The notes below the pieces were generated by a model, which was not told the origin of the DNA, searched no databases, and worked only from the letters and a program-made list of their open reading frames with translations. Below are positions 22,981 to 31,712 of a DNA stretch of 64,000 nt, in pieces. This stretch comes from Nocardioides sp. Soil805 (lineage in GTDB: Bacteria; Actinomycetota; Actinomycetes; Propionibacteriales; Nocardioidaceae), in the NCBI RefSeq assembly GCF_001429625.1, contig NZ_LMSU01000001.1, forward strand, positions 1,796,003 through 1,860,002. The letters run 5' to 3'. The stretch's first letter is position 1, and each line of letters begins with the position of its first letter. Both the position numbers and the translations under genes were made by a program.

Positions 22981-23823
22981 TCAGACGGCGGGCTGCAGCA
23001 GGGTCGGCGTGAACGGGACCTGCTCCTGGCGGCCGTCACGGATGCTGAGACACGTCGCCTCGGGCACCTCCAGCCATGCACCCTGCAGGCTGCCGAGCGG
23101 CTCGGAGACGACCATCCGGGCGTCGTCGGAGAGCTCTCGCAGCATGGGGTTGTCCGGGTACTGGTGACGCAGCGCGGAGACGTCCGCGCTGTGGAACAGC
23201 GACCTGGACCGGCCCTCGCTGGAGTAGCGGAAGGCGTAGAGGCTCTCGCCGTCGGTCGTGGCGACGGTCATCTGCATCGGGAACGCCTCACCGTGGCGGC
23301 GGCCCACGTCCTCGATCAGGCCGACCGCCCGGCTCACCGCGCCGATCGGGTCGGACTCGAGTCCGAAGGTGAGCGCCAGGTAGAAGAACACCTCGGTGTC
23401 CGTCGACCCCTCGATGTCGGCGAAGAGTGACGGGTCGACGGCCATCGCGAGGTCGCGCTTGTAGCGGTGGAAGCCGCTGATCATGCCGTTGTGCACGAAG
23501 AGCCACTTCCCGCGCCGGAAGGGGTGGCAGTTGGTCTCCTGGACGGGCGAGCCGGTCGAGGCGCGGATGTGGGCGAGGACGCAGCCCGAGGTGATGTGAC
23601 CGGCGAGCTCGTGCAGGTTGCGGTCGTTCCACGCCGGCTCGGTGCTCCGGAACACGCCGGGAGTGGGCCGGTCGCCGTACCACCCGAGCCCGAACCCGTC
23701 ACCGTTGGTGGCCTCCGCCCCCATCGTCGAGCTCATGCTCTGGACGATGAGCGAGTGCTCCGGTCGGTAGAGCAGGTCCTCGACGAGGATCGGCGATCCG
23801 GTGTAGGCGAGCCAACGGCACAT
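22981..23823 (-). CDS. class II (N-terminal nucleophile) glutamine amidotransferase, EgtC/YafJ-like
   Basis: The product has 280 residues starting at ATG 23,823 with AGGAGGAA upstream; this start exposes the nucleophile C2 (MCRWLAYTG) after methionine removal, which decides it. Family motifs follow: NGDGFGLGWYG, HIRASTGSPVQETNCHPF and WLFVHNGMISGF. These hold the residues that bind glutamine and form the oxyanion hole. Related proteins either release ammonia from glutamine or remove a gamma-glutamyl group (EgtC). The latter fits the adjacent YbdK-like ligase, which could add that group. The substrate is not readable from sequence. Confidence 0.9.
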   Translation of the reverse strand: MCRWLAYTGSPILVEDLLYRPEHSLIVQSMSSTMGAEATNGDGFGLGWYGDRPTPGVFRSTEPAWNDRNLHELAGHITSGCVLAHIRASTGSPVQETNCHPFRRGKWLFVHNGMISGFHRYKRDLAMAVDPSLFADIEGSTDTEVFFYLALTFGLESDPIGAVSRAVGLIEDVGRRHGEAFPMQMTVATTDGESLYAFRYSSEGRSRSLFHSADVSALRHQYPDNPMLRELSDDARMVVSEPLGSLQGAWLEVPEATCLSIRDGRQEQVPFTPTLLQPAV

Positions 23824-23908
23824 GGGGCTTCCTCCTGGTCGGGGTCCGTCCACCCATGCAAGCCCCGCTCCTCCCCCGCGGCATCACCCGGCACGGATGA
23901 CCCCGGTC

Positions 23909-24916
23909 TCACCCGGGGACACCCTCGGACCGGCCGGTGTCCTCGCCGCGGACCCACCGGCCGAACCACCCCTCGTCGGTGGCGACGACCTGGCCGAGCA
24001 CGGCACCCGTCAGCCAGCAGAACGACATCGCGTAGAGGCAGGCGAGGTAGGTGAAGGCGACGCCGATCGAGCCGTACCGACCCGCGCTCACCTCGAGCGC
24101 GTGCGGCACCCAGGTCGCGATGGCCGGCCGCGCGAACGCCATCACCGTCGCCACCAGGGTGGCCCCCGGCAGCAGCATCCGGGCACTGACCGCCCCCGCC
24201 AGCAGGACCCACGGCACGAAGACCCCCAGAACGAGGCTGATGACGAAGGACAGCACCATCGCCCACAGTCCCCGTGGCGGCTGCTCGCCGACCCGTCGCA
24301 CCACGGTCAGCGTCAGCGTGACCGCCAGGGCGAGCGCCACCAGGACCGCGAACCACCGCCAGGCCGAGGTCAGGCTGGAGGTCGGGCGCGGCAGGGACCA
24401 GATCGCTGCGAACGCCCGCGTCAGGGCCCGGGACAGGCTCGTCGCCGACACCAGGACGATGAGCACCCCGACGATGCCGAAGCTCGTGCTCTGCGACCCG
24501 TTGATCGCCTGGTCCAGGACGTCCTGGGTCTCCGCCGGCATGCCCGTGGCCGCGGCGAGGTCCGTGCTGTCCGGACCCCACCAGGTCGCCGCCATGAGCA
24601 GGATCGGGAAGATCGAGGTGAAGAACTGCGCCGCGATCGTCATGGCCCGGTCGAAGAGCTCGATGCGCGCGAAGCTCGTCACGCTGGCAGTGAGGACCCT
24701 GCCCGGCCACTGCGAGATCGCCGTCTCGACCCAGGCCCCGAGCCGGGGCGGGAGGTGGCTCGAGGCGGCGTCGACCAGCTGCCGAACCGGGTCCGCCGGC
24801 GGCGACGCGGGCTCGGCGACGTACAGGCTGGGTCGCTCGGGTTCACTGCTCAACTCATCGGCCCGTCCTCGGTGCTCGGGACCAGTGGACGGCGCACGGA
24901 CCTGCGCGGTCATCAT
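23909..24916 (-). CDS. YihY/BrkB-family inner-membrane protein
   Basis: The product has 335 residues from the double ATG at 24,913-24,916. The family pattern is visible: FARIELFDRAMTIAAQFFTS then IFPILLMAATWWG, followed by further helices around GIVGVLIVLVSATSLSRAL, WFAVLVALALAVTLTLTVV, LSFVISLVLGVFVPWVL, LLPGATLVATVMAFA and GVAFTYLACLYAMSFCWL. That gives six or so membrane spans. The S-A-T-S-L-S-R-A-L motif after helix 2 and the closing Y-L-x-C-L-Y-A helix are typical. The function of this family is not established; the old RNase BN assignment was withdrawn. A divergent 158-base gap separates it from the LuxR regulator. Confidence 0.85.
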   Translation of the reverse strand: MMTAQVRAPSTGPEHRGRADELSSEPERPSLYVAEPASPPADPVRQLVDAASSHLPPRLGAWVETAISQWPGRVLTASVTSFARIELFDRAMTIAAQFFTSIFPILLMAATWWGPDSTDLAAATGMPAETQDVLDQAINGSQSTSFGIVGVLIVLVSATSLSRALTRAFAAIWSLPRPTSSLTSAWRWFAVLVALALAVTLTLTVVRRVGEQPPRGLWAMVLSFVISLVLGVFVPWVLLAGAVSARMLLPGATLVATVMAFARPAIATWVPHALEVSAGRYGSIGVAFTYLACLYAMSFCWLTGAVLGQVVATDEGWFGRWVRGEDTGRSEGVPG

Positions 24917-25074
24917 CCGCCGCGGGTGACGGAGCGCCCCGGTCGCAGGGGGCCATGACGTCGTACCCCCACCCGAAGGACCTAGGACCCTGCCCGGCGC
25001 CCGTCCGGTGGCCGAATGTCGATAAGGGACGTCCGGGGTCCTCCCCACCTGGTCCCACAGGCCCGAGGAGTGCC

Positions 25075-27855
25075 ATGGAAGCGTCGTCCAGTTCCAGCAC
25101 CACCGCACCGGTGCTGCGGCGCCGCCTGGTCAGCCCCCGCGCGGGAGGAGGCCTCGATGACCGTCCACCCGCGCGAGCGCCGGACGAGGGAGCCCTGCCC
25201 GAGGAGCCCTGCTTCCCCGGCCGCCCCTCCCCGGGAGCCGTGCTCCGCCCGCGCCTCGTCGGCCTGGTCGACGACGCCGTGGGGTCGAGCGCCCTCACCT
25301 TGCTGAGTGCCCCCGCCGGCGCCGGCAAGTCCGTGCTGATGTCCAGCTGGGCGGCGACCGGGCGCGTGCCCGGCCCGCTGGTCACCGTCCCGCCGGGCCG
25401 GCCCGCCGAGGGGACGGGCCGGCTGTGGGACGAGGTCGCCCGCCAGCTGTGGGCGGCGGCCGGGTGCGCGGGAGCAGGCCCGCGACCGGGTCGGGGACTG
25501 GACCTCGAGCACCTGGGCTCCCTCACCCGGCGCGCGGCGAGCGGCGGGCCGGTCGTGCTCGTGGTGGACGAGGTCGTCCCCCGACCGGACCTGCACCATG
25601 AGCTGGACCTCTACATGCAGCAGGCCCGGGACTGCGTCCGGGTCGTGATCCTCACGCGCTCGGACCCCGTGCTGCCGTTCCACCGCTACCGGCTGGCCGG
25701 GGGGCTCGCCGAGATCAGGTCCGACGACCTGCGCTTCACCCGTGCCGAGGCGGCCGCGCTGCTGCTCGGCGAGGGGGCCAGCCTGACCCCGGACCAGCTG
25801 ACGACCCTGCTCGCGAGGACGCGCGGGTGGGCGGCCGGACTCTCGTACGCCGCCGCCCGGCTCAGCGGCGCCGACGATCCGGACGCGACGCTGGCCGGTC
25901 TCACGGGCAGCGAGCCGGCCGTCAGCGACTACCTGGCCCGGGAGGTCCTGGACGTCCAGTCCCCGGACGTGCGGGAGCTCATGCTGCGTACGAGCGTCCC
26001 CGACGAGCTGCCGATCGGACTCTTCGAGGCGCTCAGCGGCCACCCGGGCGGCCGGGACGCGATGGTCCTCCTGGCCACCTCGAACACGTTCATCGCGCCC
26101 GTCTCCGGCAACCCCACGACGTACGAGTACCAGCCCCTCTTCCGCGAGTTCCTGCTCTCCCGGCTGGAGGCCGAGCGGCCCGACCTGCTCCCCGACCTGC
26201 ACGACGTCGCGGCGCACTGGTGGGCCCACAGCGGCAACCTGCACGAGTCGACGCTGCACGCGGCCGCCGCGGGCCTGTGGAGCGACGCCGCGGGCTACCT
26301 CGTCGAGAACCTGGCGATCGGCCGGCTCCTCGACGCACGCCTGGACACGGTCGTCGCGCCGCTCTTCGAGGCCATGCCGCCCGCGACGTCGGGCGGCCCC
26401 GCCGCGATCGTGCGCGCGGCGCTGGCCTTGCGGGCCGGTGACATGCCCCTGGCCCGGACGTCGCTGGCCGACGGCCGCGCCCAGCTGTCGAGCTCGGCCA
26501 CCTCGGCGGACGCCTTCTCCGTGGAGCTGCTCGAGTCGGCCCTCGCGGCCGCGGAGCTCGACACCGACACCGGGCTCGAGGCCCTGCGCGTCGCCGAACG
26601 GCACCTCGCCACCCTGCTGCCCTCCGAGCCGGACCTGCGCCCGGAGCTCGGGGGCCAGCTGGCCCTGCTCCGGTCGGGGCTGCACCTGTGGGGCGGCAAC
26701 CTGTACGGCGCGAAATCGGCGTCGCTCGACGCCGCCGAGGCGGTCGGCGCCGGCGAGCTCGCGCTCGCGGCCCTGACGCAGGGCGCGCTGCTGTCGGCGA
26801 TCCTCGGGGAGGCGAGCGAGGCACTGCTCCTCCTCGACCGCGTCGACGACCAGGTGCAGGCCCTGGCCTCGCGTCCCGCCGCGTCCGTCATCGGCCGTGC
26901 TTGCGTGGCCTCTGCCTGGTTGCTGACCGAGCGGGCCCACGTGCGTGCCGCCCGACGTCAGGTCGCGCTGGCCGACGAGCACCGCGGCGCCCTCGATCCC
27001 GTGACCGAGATCCTGCTGGAGGTGGTCCGGGCGCGGGTCCTGCACGCCAACGGCGACTTCGCCGGCGCGCGGACGACGCTGGAGACGGCACGCGCGTCGT
27101 TCGCGGACCGGTGGGCCCCGGGTTGGGTCACCGACTGGCTCGAGCTGGCGCAGGCCGTCCATGCGGCCGCGGAGGGCGGCCCGGACCCGGAGAACCCCGA
27201 GGCCGGCCGGATCTCCCTGGAGACGACGCAGTGGCACGGGGAACCGCCGCTCGAGATGCAGATCAGCCTGGCCCTGGACGACGCCGCCTTCTGGCTGCGT
27301 GAGGGTGACGAGAGCTCCGCGGTCGCCCTCCTCACCCAGGCCCTCGGCCTGGCCGCACCCCAGCGCACCCGGCGACCCTTCACCGAGGCTCCGCCGACGG
27401 TCCGACAGCTGCTGCGCAGCCACGACGAGCTCCAGACCGCCCACCCGTGGCTGAGCGCCGCCGGGCCCGGCGCGCGCGCCGGCGGCGAGGCGCCGGACAC
27501 CCGGTCGCTGCCGGCCCGGGGCCGGGGCGGCCGGGGGCACGGGCGACTGCCGGCACTGGAGGAGCGAGGCGTCGCCCGTCCCGTCGTGGTCGAGCCGCTC
27601 ACCGCCAAGGAGCTGGAGGTCCTCGGCTACCTCAACGACCTCGCGACGACCGCCGAGATCGGCGCCGCGATGTTCATCTCGGTCAACACCGTGCGGACCC
27701 ACGTGCGGAACCTGCTGCGCAAGCTCGGCGCGGAGCGACGCAACGACGCGGTGCGCCGGGCCTGGGAGCTGGGCCTCCTGGACGCCCCCCGCCCGAGCGC
27801 GGAGGACGACGGCCCGGAGGCCGACCCGGAGCTCAGGGACGGTCGGAGCGCCTGA
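25075..27855 (+). CDS. MalT-like LuxR-family ATPase regulator (LAL type)
   Basis: The product has 926 residues. ATG 25,075 has GAGGAG six bases upstream. Residues 79-87 are a Walker A (SAPAGAGKS), and Walker B is around VVLVVDEVV at about 160. A STAND-type ATPase module is followed by winged-helix and TPR-like helices up to about 800. The C-terminal 65 residues are a LuxR helix-turn-helix: LTAKELEVLGYLNDLATTAE, then FISVNTVRTHVRNLLRKLG. Such regulators bind an inducer in the ATPase/TPR part and activate promoters as oligomers. It is divergent from the YihY-type gene and runs tail to tail with the membrane protein at 27,833, overlapping by 23 bases. It may control the surrounding stress and envelope genes, which is inference. 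Confidence 0.9.
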   Translation: MEASSSSSTTAPVLRRRLVSPRAGGGLDDRPPARAPDEGALPEEPCFPGRPSPGAVLRPRLVGLVDDAVGSSALTLLSAPAGAGKSVLMSSWAATGRVPGPLVTVPPGRPAEGTGRLWDEVARQLWAAAGCAGAGPRPGRGLDLEHLGSLTRRAASGGPVVLVVDEVVPRPDLHHELDLYMQQARDCVRVVILTRSDPVLPFHRYRLAGGLAEIRSDDLRFTRAEAAALLLGEGASLTPDQLTTLLARTRGWAAGLSYAAARLSGADDPDATLAGLTGSEPAVSDYLAREVLDVQSPDVRELMLRTSVPDELPIGLFEALSGHPGGRDAMVLLATSNTFIAPVSGNPTTYEYQPLFREFLLSRLEAERPDLLPDLHDVAAHWWAHSGNLHESTLHAAAAGLWSDAAGYLVENLAIGRLLDARLDTVVAPLFEAMPPATSGGPAAIVRAALALRAGDMPLARTSLADGRAQLSSSATSADAFSVELLESALAAAELDTDTGLEALRVAERHLATLLPSEPDLRPELGGQLALLRSGLHLWGGNLYGAKSASLDAAEAVGAGELALAALTQGALLSAILGEASEALLLLDRVDDQVQALASRPAASVIGRACVASAWLLTERAHVRAARRQVALADEHRGALDPVTEILLEVVRARVLHANGDFAGARTTLETARASFADRWAPGWVTDWLELAQAVHAAAEGGPDPENPEAGRISLETTQWHGEPPLEMQISLALDDAAFWLREGDESSAVALLTQALGLAAPQRTRRPFTEAPPTVRQLLRSHDELQTAHPWLSAAGPGARAGGEAPDTRSLPARGRGGRGHGRLPALEERGVARPVVVEPLTAKELEVLGYLNDLATTAEIGAAMFISVNTVRTHVRNLLRKLGAERRNDAVRRAWELGLLDAPRPSAEDDGPEADPELRDGRSA

Positions 27856-29227
27856 CCTCGGCGGCCGGCACCTCGGCCCCGGAGGACGGGGCGGCGGTCC
27901 CGGAGGGCACCACCGCGACCGGCCGGGCGACCAGCTCGACGAGACCCACCACCAGGAGCACCACGACGGCCGTCCAGATCACGATCCCGGCCGTCGGCTG
28001 GGACCACAGGAGCAGGGTGAGGCCGCCGCCGAGCACGACCGCCGCCCACAGGGCCCGCTTGTGCTCGAACGTCCACTCCCCGACCCTGCCGGTCTGGACG
28101 CCGTGCGACTCCGCGCTGTCGCGGACCCCGCCGATCCCGTGGGAGAGGACCCGCCGCGCCCGGACCGCCGACGGCGACGGTCCGGTGAAGAAGGCGCCCA
28201 GCGCCACGACGAGTCCCAGTGCGGCGACGGCCCGCAGTCCCGTGCGCAGGAAGCGCACCAGCGTGTCGAAGATGGTGCCGGCGGTGGAGGCGGAGAGCAC
28301 GTCGGAGGGCACGGCGTCGACGTAGAGGAACCGGGCCAGGAGGAGTCCCACGCCCACCACGACCATGCCGGCGACGAAGCCGAGGCTGCCGGCGATCAGG
28401 GCACGGCGCCGGGACCGGGCGACGTACACGCCGATCGCGAGCAGGGTCAAGGAGATGATCGGCAGCCAGTAGCCGAGCGTGTCGAGCAGCCCGTAGACGC
28501 GCTGCGCCTTGCTCACCCCGGCCGATGCGACGAGGACGAACGACTTGTCCACCGTGGGGATCTTGTCGGCCGCGGAGTAGCCCTGGTCGATGAGGCGTTG
28601 CTTCACCTGCTCGATGATCGGACCCAGGTTGATGGTGACCTCGTCGCCCTGGGCGCTGATGCCGCCGCCCTGCTCCCCGGACAGCAGCCGCACCACCTGC
28701 GTGTGTGCGACACGGTTGGCCTCGACCCACGCCTTCGCGAACTCCGGGCTGGCCACGATCTTGTCCACCGTGGAGGCGATGAAGCTCTCGATGCCGCTGG
28801 TGAGGGGCACCCGGAGCGCCCGCAGGCCCGCCACCGCGCGGGGCGACAGGTCCTGCGCGGCGAGGCCGTCGACGACGTCGGAGGTCAGCGTCGACACGTC
28901 GATCCGGTCGAGCACCTCCGCGGTGACCTCGTCCGCCACCGCGGCCTGCACCCCCGGCTCGTCCGCCAGGGGGGCGACCGTCTCGACGTACCGGTCGGTG
29001 TCGGAGATCTGCCGGTCCGCCCAGACCGCGCTCACCGCCAGGGGCGCCAGCACGCAGGCGACGACGATCAACGTCGCCGACACCGCCGACCGCCACCGGT
29101 GGTGGCCGGTGGCGGACGGCGGGACGGGCGGAGGGGACGCGAGCTCGGCCTCGAGCTCGGCGACCCGTTGGCGCAGGGCCTGCAGCTCGGCGTCGTCGCC
29201 CGGCACGTCGGCCCGGGTGTCGGTCAT
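27833..29227 (-). CDS. actinobacterial integral membrane protein with large extracytoplasmic domain
   Basis: The product has 464 residues. An N-terminal coiled coil (ELQALRQRVAELEAELA) precedes a first membrane helix at about 50-70 (SATLIVVACVLAPLAVSAV). A long outside domain follows, about 75-255 (DRYVETVAPLADEPGVQAAV, then repeated helical segments). Three more helices are at about 258-345 (LPIISLTLLAIGVYVA, GFVAGMVVVGVGLLLA, AVAALGLVVALGAFF), and two near the end (ALWAAVVLGGGLTLLL, TAVVVLLVVGLVELV). I recognise the architecture from many actinobacteria but not a function. Its 3' end overlaps the LuxR gene's end on the other strand by 23 bases. Confidence 0.8.
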   Translation of the reverse strand: MTDTRADVPGDDAELQALRQRVAELEAELASPPPVPPSATGHHRWRSAVSATLIVVACVLAPLAVSAVWADRQISDTDRYVETVAPLADEPGVQAAVADEVTAEVLDRIDVSTLTSDVVDGLAAQDLSPRAVAGLRALRVPLTSGIESFIASTVDKIVASPEFAKAWVEANRVAHTQVVRLLSGEQGGGISAQGDEVTINLGPIIEQVKQRLIDQGYSAADKIPTVDKSFVLVASAGVSKAQRVYGLLDTLGYWLPIISLTLLAIGVYVARSRRRALIAGSLGFVAGMVVVGVGLLLARFLYVDAVPSDVLSASTAGTIFDTLVRFLRTGLRAVAALGLVVALGAFFTGPSPSAVRARRVLSHGIGGVRDSAESHGVQTGRVGEWTFEHKRALWAAVVLGGGLTLLLWSQPTAGIVIWTAVVVLLVVGLVELVARPVAVVPSGTAAPSSGAEVPAAEVRRSDRP

Positions 29228-29269
29228 GTCGTCGGTGGCGGCGTCGTCGTCGTGACCGTGCGACCGGGC

Positions 29270-29761
29270 TCAGGCGTTCCAGCCGCGGGCGTCACGCATC
29301 TCCCGGCCGTGCACCGTGATGGCCCAGATGACCAGCACGTCGACGACGATCATGATCGTCGACCAGATCGGGTACGCCGACAGGAACGCGACGTTGAGGA
29401 TCGCGCTGCCGAAGGCGAACAGCACCCCGATGGCCCTCGCCCACATCTGGCCGGCCAGCAGGGCCCCGCCGGCGACGGCGAGGAGGATGCCGGCGATCAG
29501 GTGGACCCAGCCCCACGTCGTGTAGTCGACGTGGACGACGAGGTCGTTCTTGCCCACCAGGTAGTACTCGTCCTGGAAGAGCCCGACGAGCCCCTGCATG
29601 GCGTGCAGGGCGCCCAGCAGCATCATCATCATGCTCGCGAAGGCGATCCAGCCGACCCACATGGTGGGTCCGTCGTCCACGTAGTCCTCGCCACTCGAAG
29701 CCCTCCGCTGGCCGGCGGCCGAGGCGGGAGGAGTGGTGACACCAGCATTGCGATCGGTCAT
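29270..29761 (-). CDS. four-helix membrane protein (DUF7144-like)
   Basis: The product has 163 residues with four membrane helices: MWVGWIAFASMMMMLLGAL, WGWVHLIAGILLAVAGGAL, AIGVLFAFGSAILNVAFL and TIMIVVDVLVIWAITVHG. The loop after helix 1 has FQDEYYLV and VDYTTWGW, typical of a small actinobacterial membrane family annotated DUF7144. The N-terminus is a disordered acidic tail. It lies between the larger membrane protein and the RDD protein, all leftward. Function unknown. Confidence 0.8.
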   Translation of the reverse strand: MTDRNAGVTTPPASAAGQRRASSGEDYVDDGPTMWVGWIAFASMMMMLLGALHAMQGLVGLFQDEYYLVGKNDLVVHVDYTTWGWVHLIAGILLAVAGGALLAGQMWARAIGVLFAFGSAILNVAFLSAYPIWSTIMIVVDVLVIWAITVHGREMRDARGWNA

Positions 29762-29785
29762 GGTCCGGTCCTTTCAGAGACTCCC

Positions 29786-30325
29786 TCAAGACTCGCCGCG
29801 GTGCCGGGACTCGGCGTCATCCTCCTGGGATGACCGGGGGTGGACCTCGGGGTCGTGCGGGATCCAGTCGTAGACCACCCGGGTGCGCAGGACGAGGTCC
29901 TGCAGCGAGCGGTTCGTCCGGCTCACGCCGCACCACAGCAGCCCGATCGGCACGAAGGCGCAGAAGGCCGCCCGCACCAACGCCGTCACGAGGTGCGGCC
30001 GGCGACCACGATGGTCGAGGACGCTGAGGCCCATCACGTGGCACCCGTAGCTGCGTCCGGTGAGGGCCCAGCAGGCGGTGAGGTAGACGACCGCGACGCC
30101 CCACGCCACGGCCAGGCTGAGCAGCAGGTGGGGGTCGCGCACGGTGAACCCCCGCGGATCCACCAGGAAGAGCAGTCCGTTGAGACCCAGGTAGCCCGCC
30201 AGCATCAGCAGGCCCACCACCACCGCGTCCAACGCGGCGGCGATCGACCGGGTGACCAGGCCCGCGGCGTGCCCCTGGAAGGCCCGTGCCTCCACGGGCA
30301 CGGAGGAGAGCTCGGGCCGCGTCAC
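29786..30325 (-). CDS. RDD-family membrane protein
   Basis: The product has 179 residues. The name-giving R-D-D region is visible in helix 1 as RSIAAALDAVVVG, with one D replaced by A. Two more helices follow (LLLSLAVAWGVAVVYLTACW and ALVRAAFCAFVPIGLLWCG). The loop ALTGRSYGCHVMGLSVLDHR matches the family's 'G.S.G....G...v' segment, and RSLQDLVLRTRVVY is the usual end. Family function is unclear; some members exchange ions. It overlaps the repeat protein upstream by ATGA. Confidence 0.85.
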   Translation of the reverse strand: MTRPELSSVPVEARAFQGHAAGLVTRSIAAALDAVVVGLLMLAGYLGLNGLLFLVDPRGFTVRDPHLLLSLAVAWGVAVVYLTACWALTGRSYGCHVMGLSVLDHRGRRPHLVTALVRAAFCAFVPIGLLWCGVSRTNRSLQDLVLRTRVVYDWIPHDPEVHPRSSQEDDAESRHRGES

Positions 30326-30861
30326 GAGCCGTCGTTCAGACGGGGCTCGGGGACCTGTCGGTGGCGTCCCCTCAGCCGCAGCCGGTCCACGGCACGCGCG
30401 ACGGCCTCGTCGCCCGAGACGCTCTGCATGCGTACGCCGCGGACGGTGCTGGAGGCCACCGAGCCGGTCGAGTCGCGGATGATGCCCGGCAGGTCGATCT
30501 CGTCGATGACTCCCTGGGCCAGGTCCACGAGCGGCAGCCGGTCCACCACGGCGCCGATGTCCAGGCGCCCCGCGATCGCGTCGACGTCCACCCGGGTGAC
30601 CACGGCGTCGACGTCCAGGCGCCGGGCGACGGCGTCGACGTCGAGGCGACGGGCGATCGCGTCGATGTCGACGCCGGCCACGAGCGCGTCGAGGTCGACC
30701 ACCCGGCGGACCAGGGGCGTGAGGTCGACGTGCTCGCCGACCTCGCGCACCAGGCGGTCCGCGGCCCGGCCCAGCACCGACCCGGCGGTGCGCCGGCCGG
30801 CGTCGATCACCCTGCCCGGACCGGGCAGGGTGCGGACGGCGGCCCGTACCAGACCGAGCAT
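30322..30861 (-). CDS. protein built of tandem nine-residue D-x-D-A repeats
   Basis: The product has 179 residues. Residues about 45-117 consist of eight consecutive nine-residue units with consensus [LV]-D-[VI]-D-A-[VI]-[AV]-x-R, for example LDVDAVARR, VDVDAIAGR and LDIGAVVDR. The underlying 27-bp DNA repeats span about 30,511-30,729. Around them are short helical ends (LGRAADRLVREVGEH, then VIDEIDLPGIIRDSTGSVA). There are no membrane helices and no signal peptide. The regular spacing suggests a solenoid or an amphipathic surface helix that could lie on the membrane. It precedes the RDD protein with ATGA overlap, so the two may work together. No named family was recognised. Confidence 0.7.
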   Translation of the reverse strand: MLGLVRAAVRTLPGPGRVIDAGRRTAGSVLGRAADRLVREVGEHVDLTPLVRRVVDLDALVAGVDIDAIARRLDVDAVARRLDVDAVVTRVDVDAIAGRLDIGAVVDRLPLVDLAQGVIDEIDLPGIIRDSTGSVASSTVRGVRMQSVSGDEAVARAVDRLRLRGRHRQVPEPRLNDGS

Positions 30862-30886
30862 GTCGTCCCTCGCTCCCTCGAACTCC

Positions 30887-31186
30887 TCACGAACCGAGGA
30901 TCTTGGCCTTCTGTGCCGCGAACTCGGCGTCCGTCAGGATGCCGCGGTCCTTGAGGTCACCCAGCTCCTTGAGCTGCTGGAGTGGATCGGCCGCGGACGT
31001 CGCGGCCGGGGCCTCCTGCGGGGGCGCCTCGGTGTACTGGTCGTACGCCTGCTGCCGGCTCGCGGCGTTCTGGGCGTCCCGGTCGGCGAACTTCGCGGCC
31101 TGTCGTCGCTGGACGCGACCGCTGACGGCGGTCGCGGTCCCGGCGACCACGGCGGTGCGGGCGACCCCGCGGAGCAGTCCTGGCAT
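30887..31186 (-). CDS. SHOCT-domain small protein
   Basis: The product has 99 residues from ATG 31,186, with GAGGA upstream. The C-terminal SHOCT motif is clear: DPLQQLKELGDLKDRGILTD then AEFAAQKAKIL. The N-terminus has a short hydrophobic alanine/valine run (GVARTAVVAGTATAVSG) that may associate with membrane. SHOCT motifs promote oligomerisation in diverse small proteins. It lies 11 bases after the DUF6325-like gene, a pairing I recall from other actinobacteria. Confidence 0.85.
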   Translation of the reverse strand: MPGLLRGVARTAVVAGTATAVSGRVQRRQAAKFADRDAQNAASRQQAYDQYTEAPPQEAPAATSAADPLQQLKELGDLKDRGILTDAEFAAQKAKILGS

Positions 31187-31197
31187 CGTCGTCCTCC

Positions 31198-31650
31198 TCA
31201 GCCCAGCTCGAGCGCGTCGAGCGCGGCAGCCACGTCCGTGGCTGGGATGCGTTGGCTGGCGATCACCTCTCCGCCGCTGCCGCGGGCGGCGGCGACGAAG
31301 GGGATGGCCCACGAGTTCTCGTAGACGATCAGCGCCGCCACCGTGTCGGGCTCCATGGCCGCGGCGGCCTGCTCCATGTCGGAGTCGCTGATGAGTCCCG
31401 AGCGCGCTCCGGCGAACCAGCTGAAGCTCCCGACGCCGGAGGCCGGGTCGGTCAGCTCCAGCACCTCGACGGCACCGTCGCCGTCCTTGCTGATGACGGT
31501 GAGGTCGTAGAGCCGCACCGTCCCCTCCTGAACCAGGTCCTGGAGCGCCTCACCGGCCCGGCCGGTGAGCCCGCTGCGCGGGAACTCGAGGAGCAGGAAG
31601 TCCACGGGACCGTGGACGTCGGTGTCTGCGGCGGTCATGGCGGTGTTCAC
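31198..31650 (-). CDS. DUF6325-family protein
   Basis: The product has 150 residues from GTG 31,650, with GGGAGG four bases upstream; an in-frame ATG at 31,638 is the alternative. The sequence GPVDFLLLEFPRSGLTGRAG, then TVRLYDLTVISKDGDG, then SDSDMEQAAAAMEPDTVAAL and LIVYENSWAIPF is a family pattern of small actinobacterial proteins placed next to SHOCT proteins. It looks like a ferredoxin-like alpha/beta domain without membrane segments. Function unknown. Confidence 0.8.
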   Translation of the reverse strand: MNTAMTAADTDVHGPVDFLLLEFPRSGLTGRAGEALQDLVQEGTVRLYDLTVISKDGDGAVEVLELTDPASGVGSFSWFAGARSGLISDSDMEQAAAAMEPDTVAALIVYENSWAIPFVAAARGSGGEVIASQRIPATDVAAALDALELG

Positions 31651-31712
31651 GGTGCCTCCCGGCGGAGTAGACGGCGTCACGCCGACCCTGCTCCACCCGG
31701 GACCCGTCGGCC

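Noticed and set aside
24982..27702. A 906-codon minus-strand frame opposite the LuxR regulator
   Set aside because: It is the shadow of the LuxR coding sequence: low-complexity R/G/Q-rich, no domain, no ribosome site.
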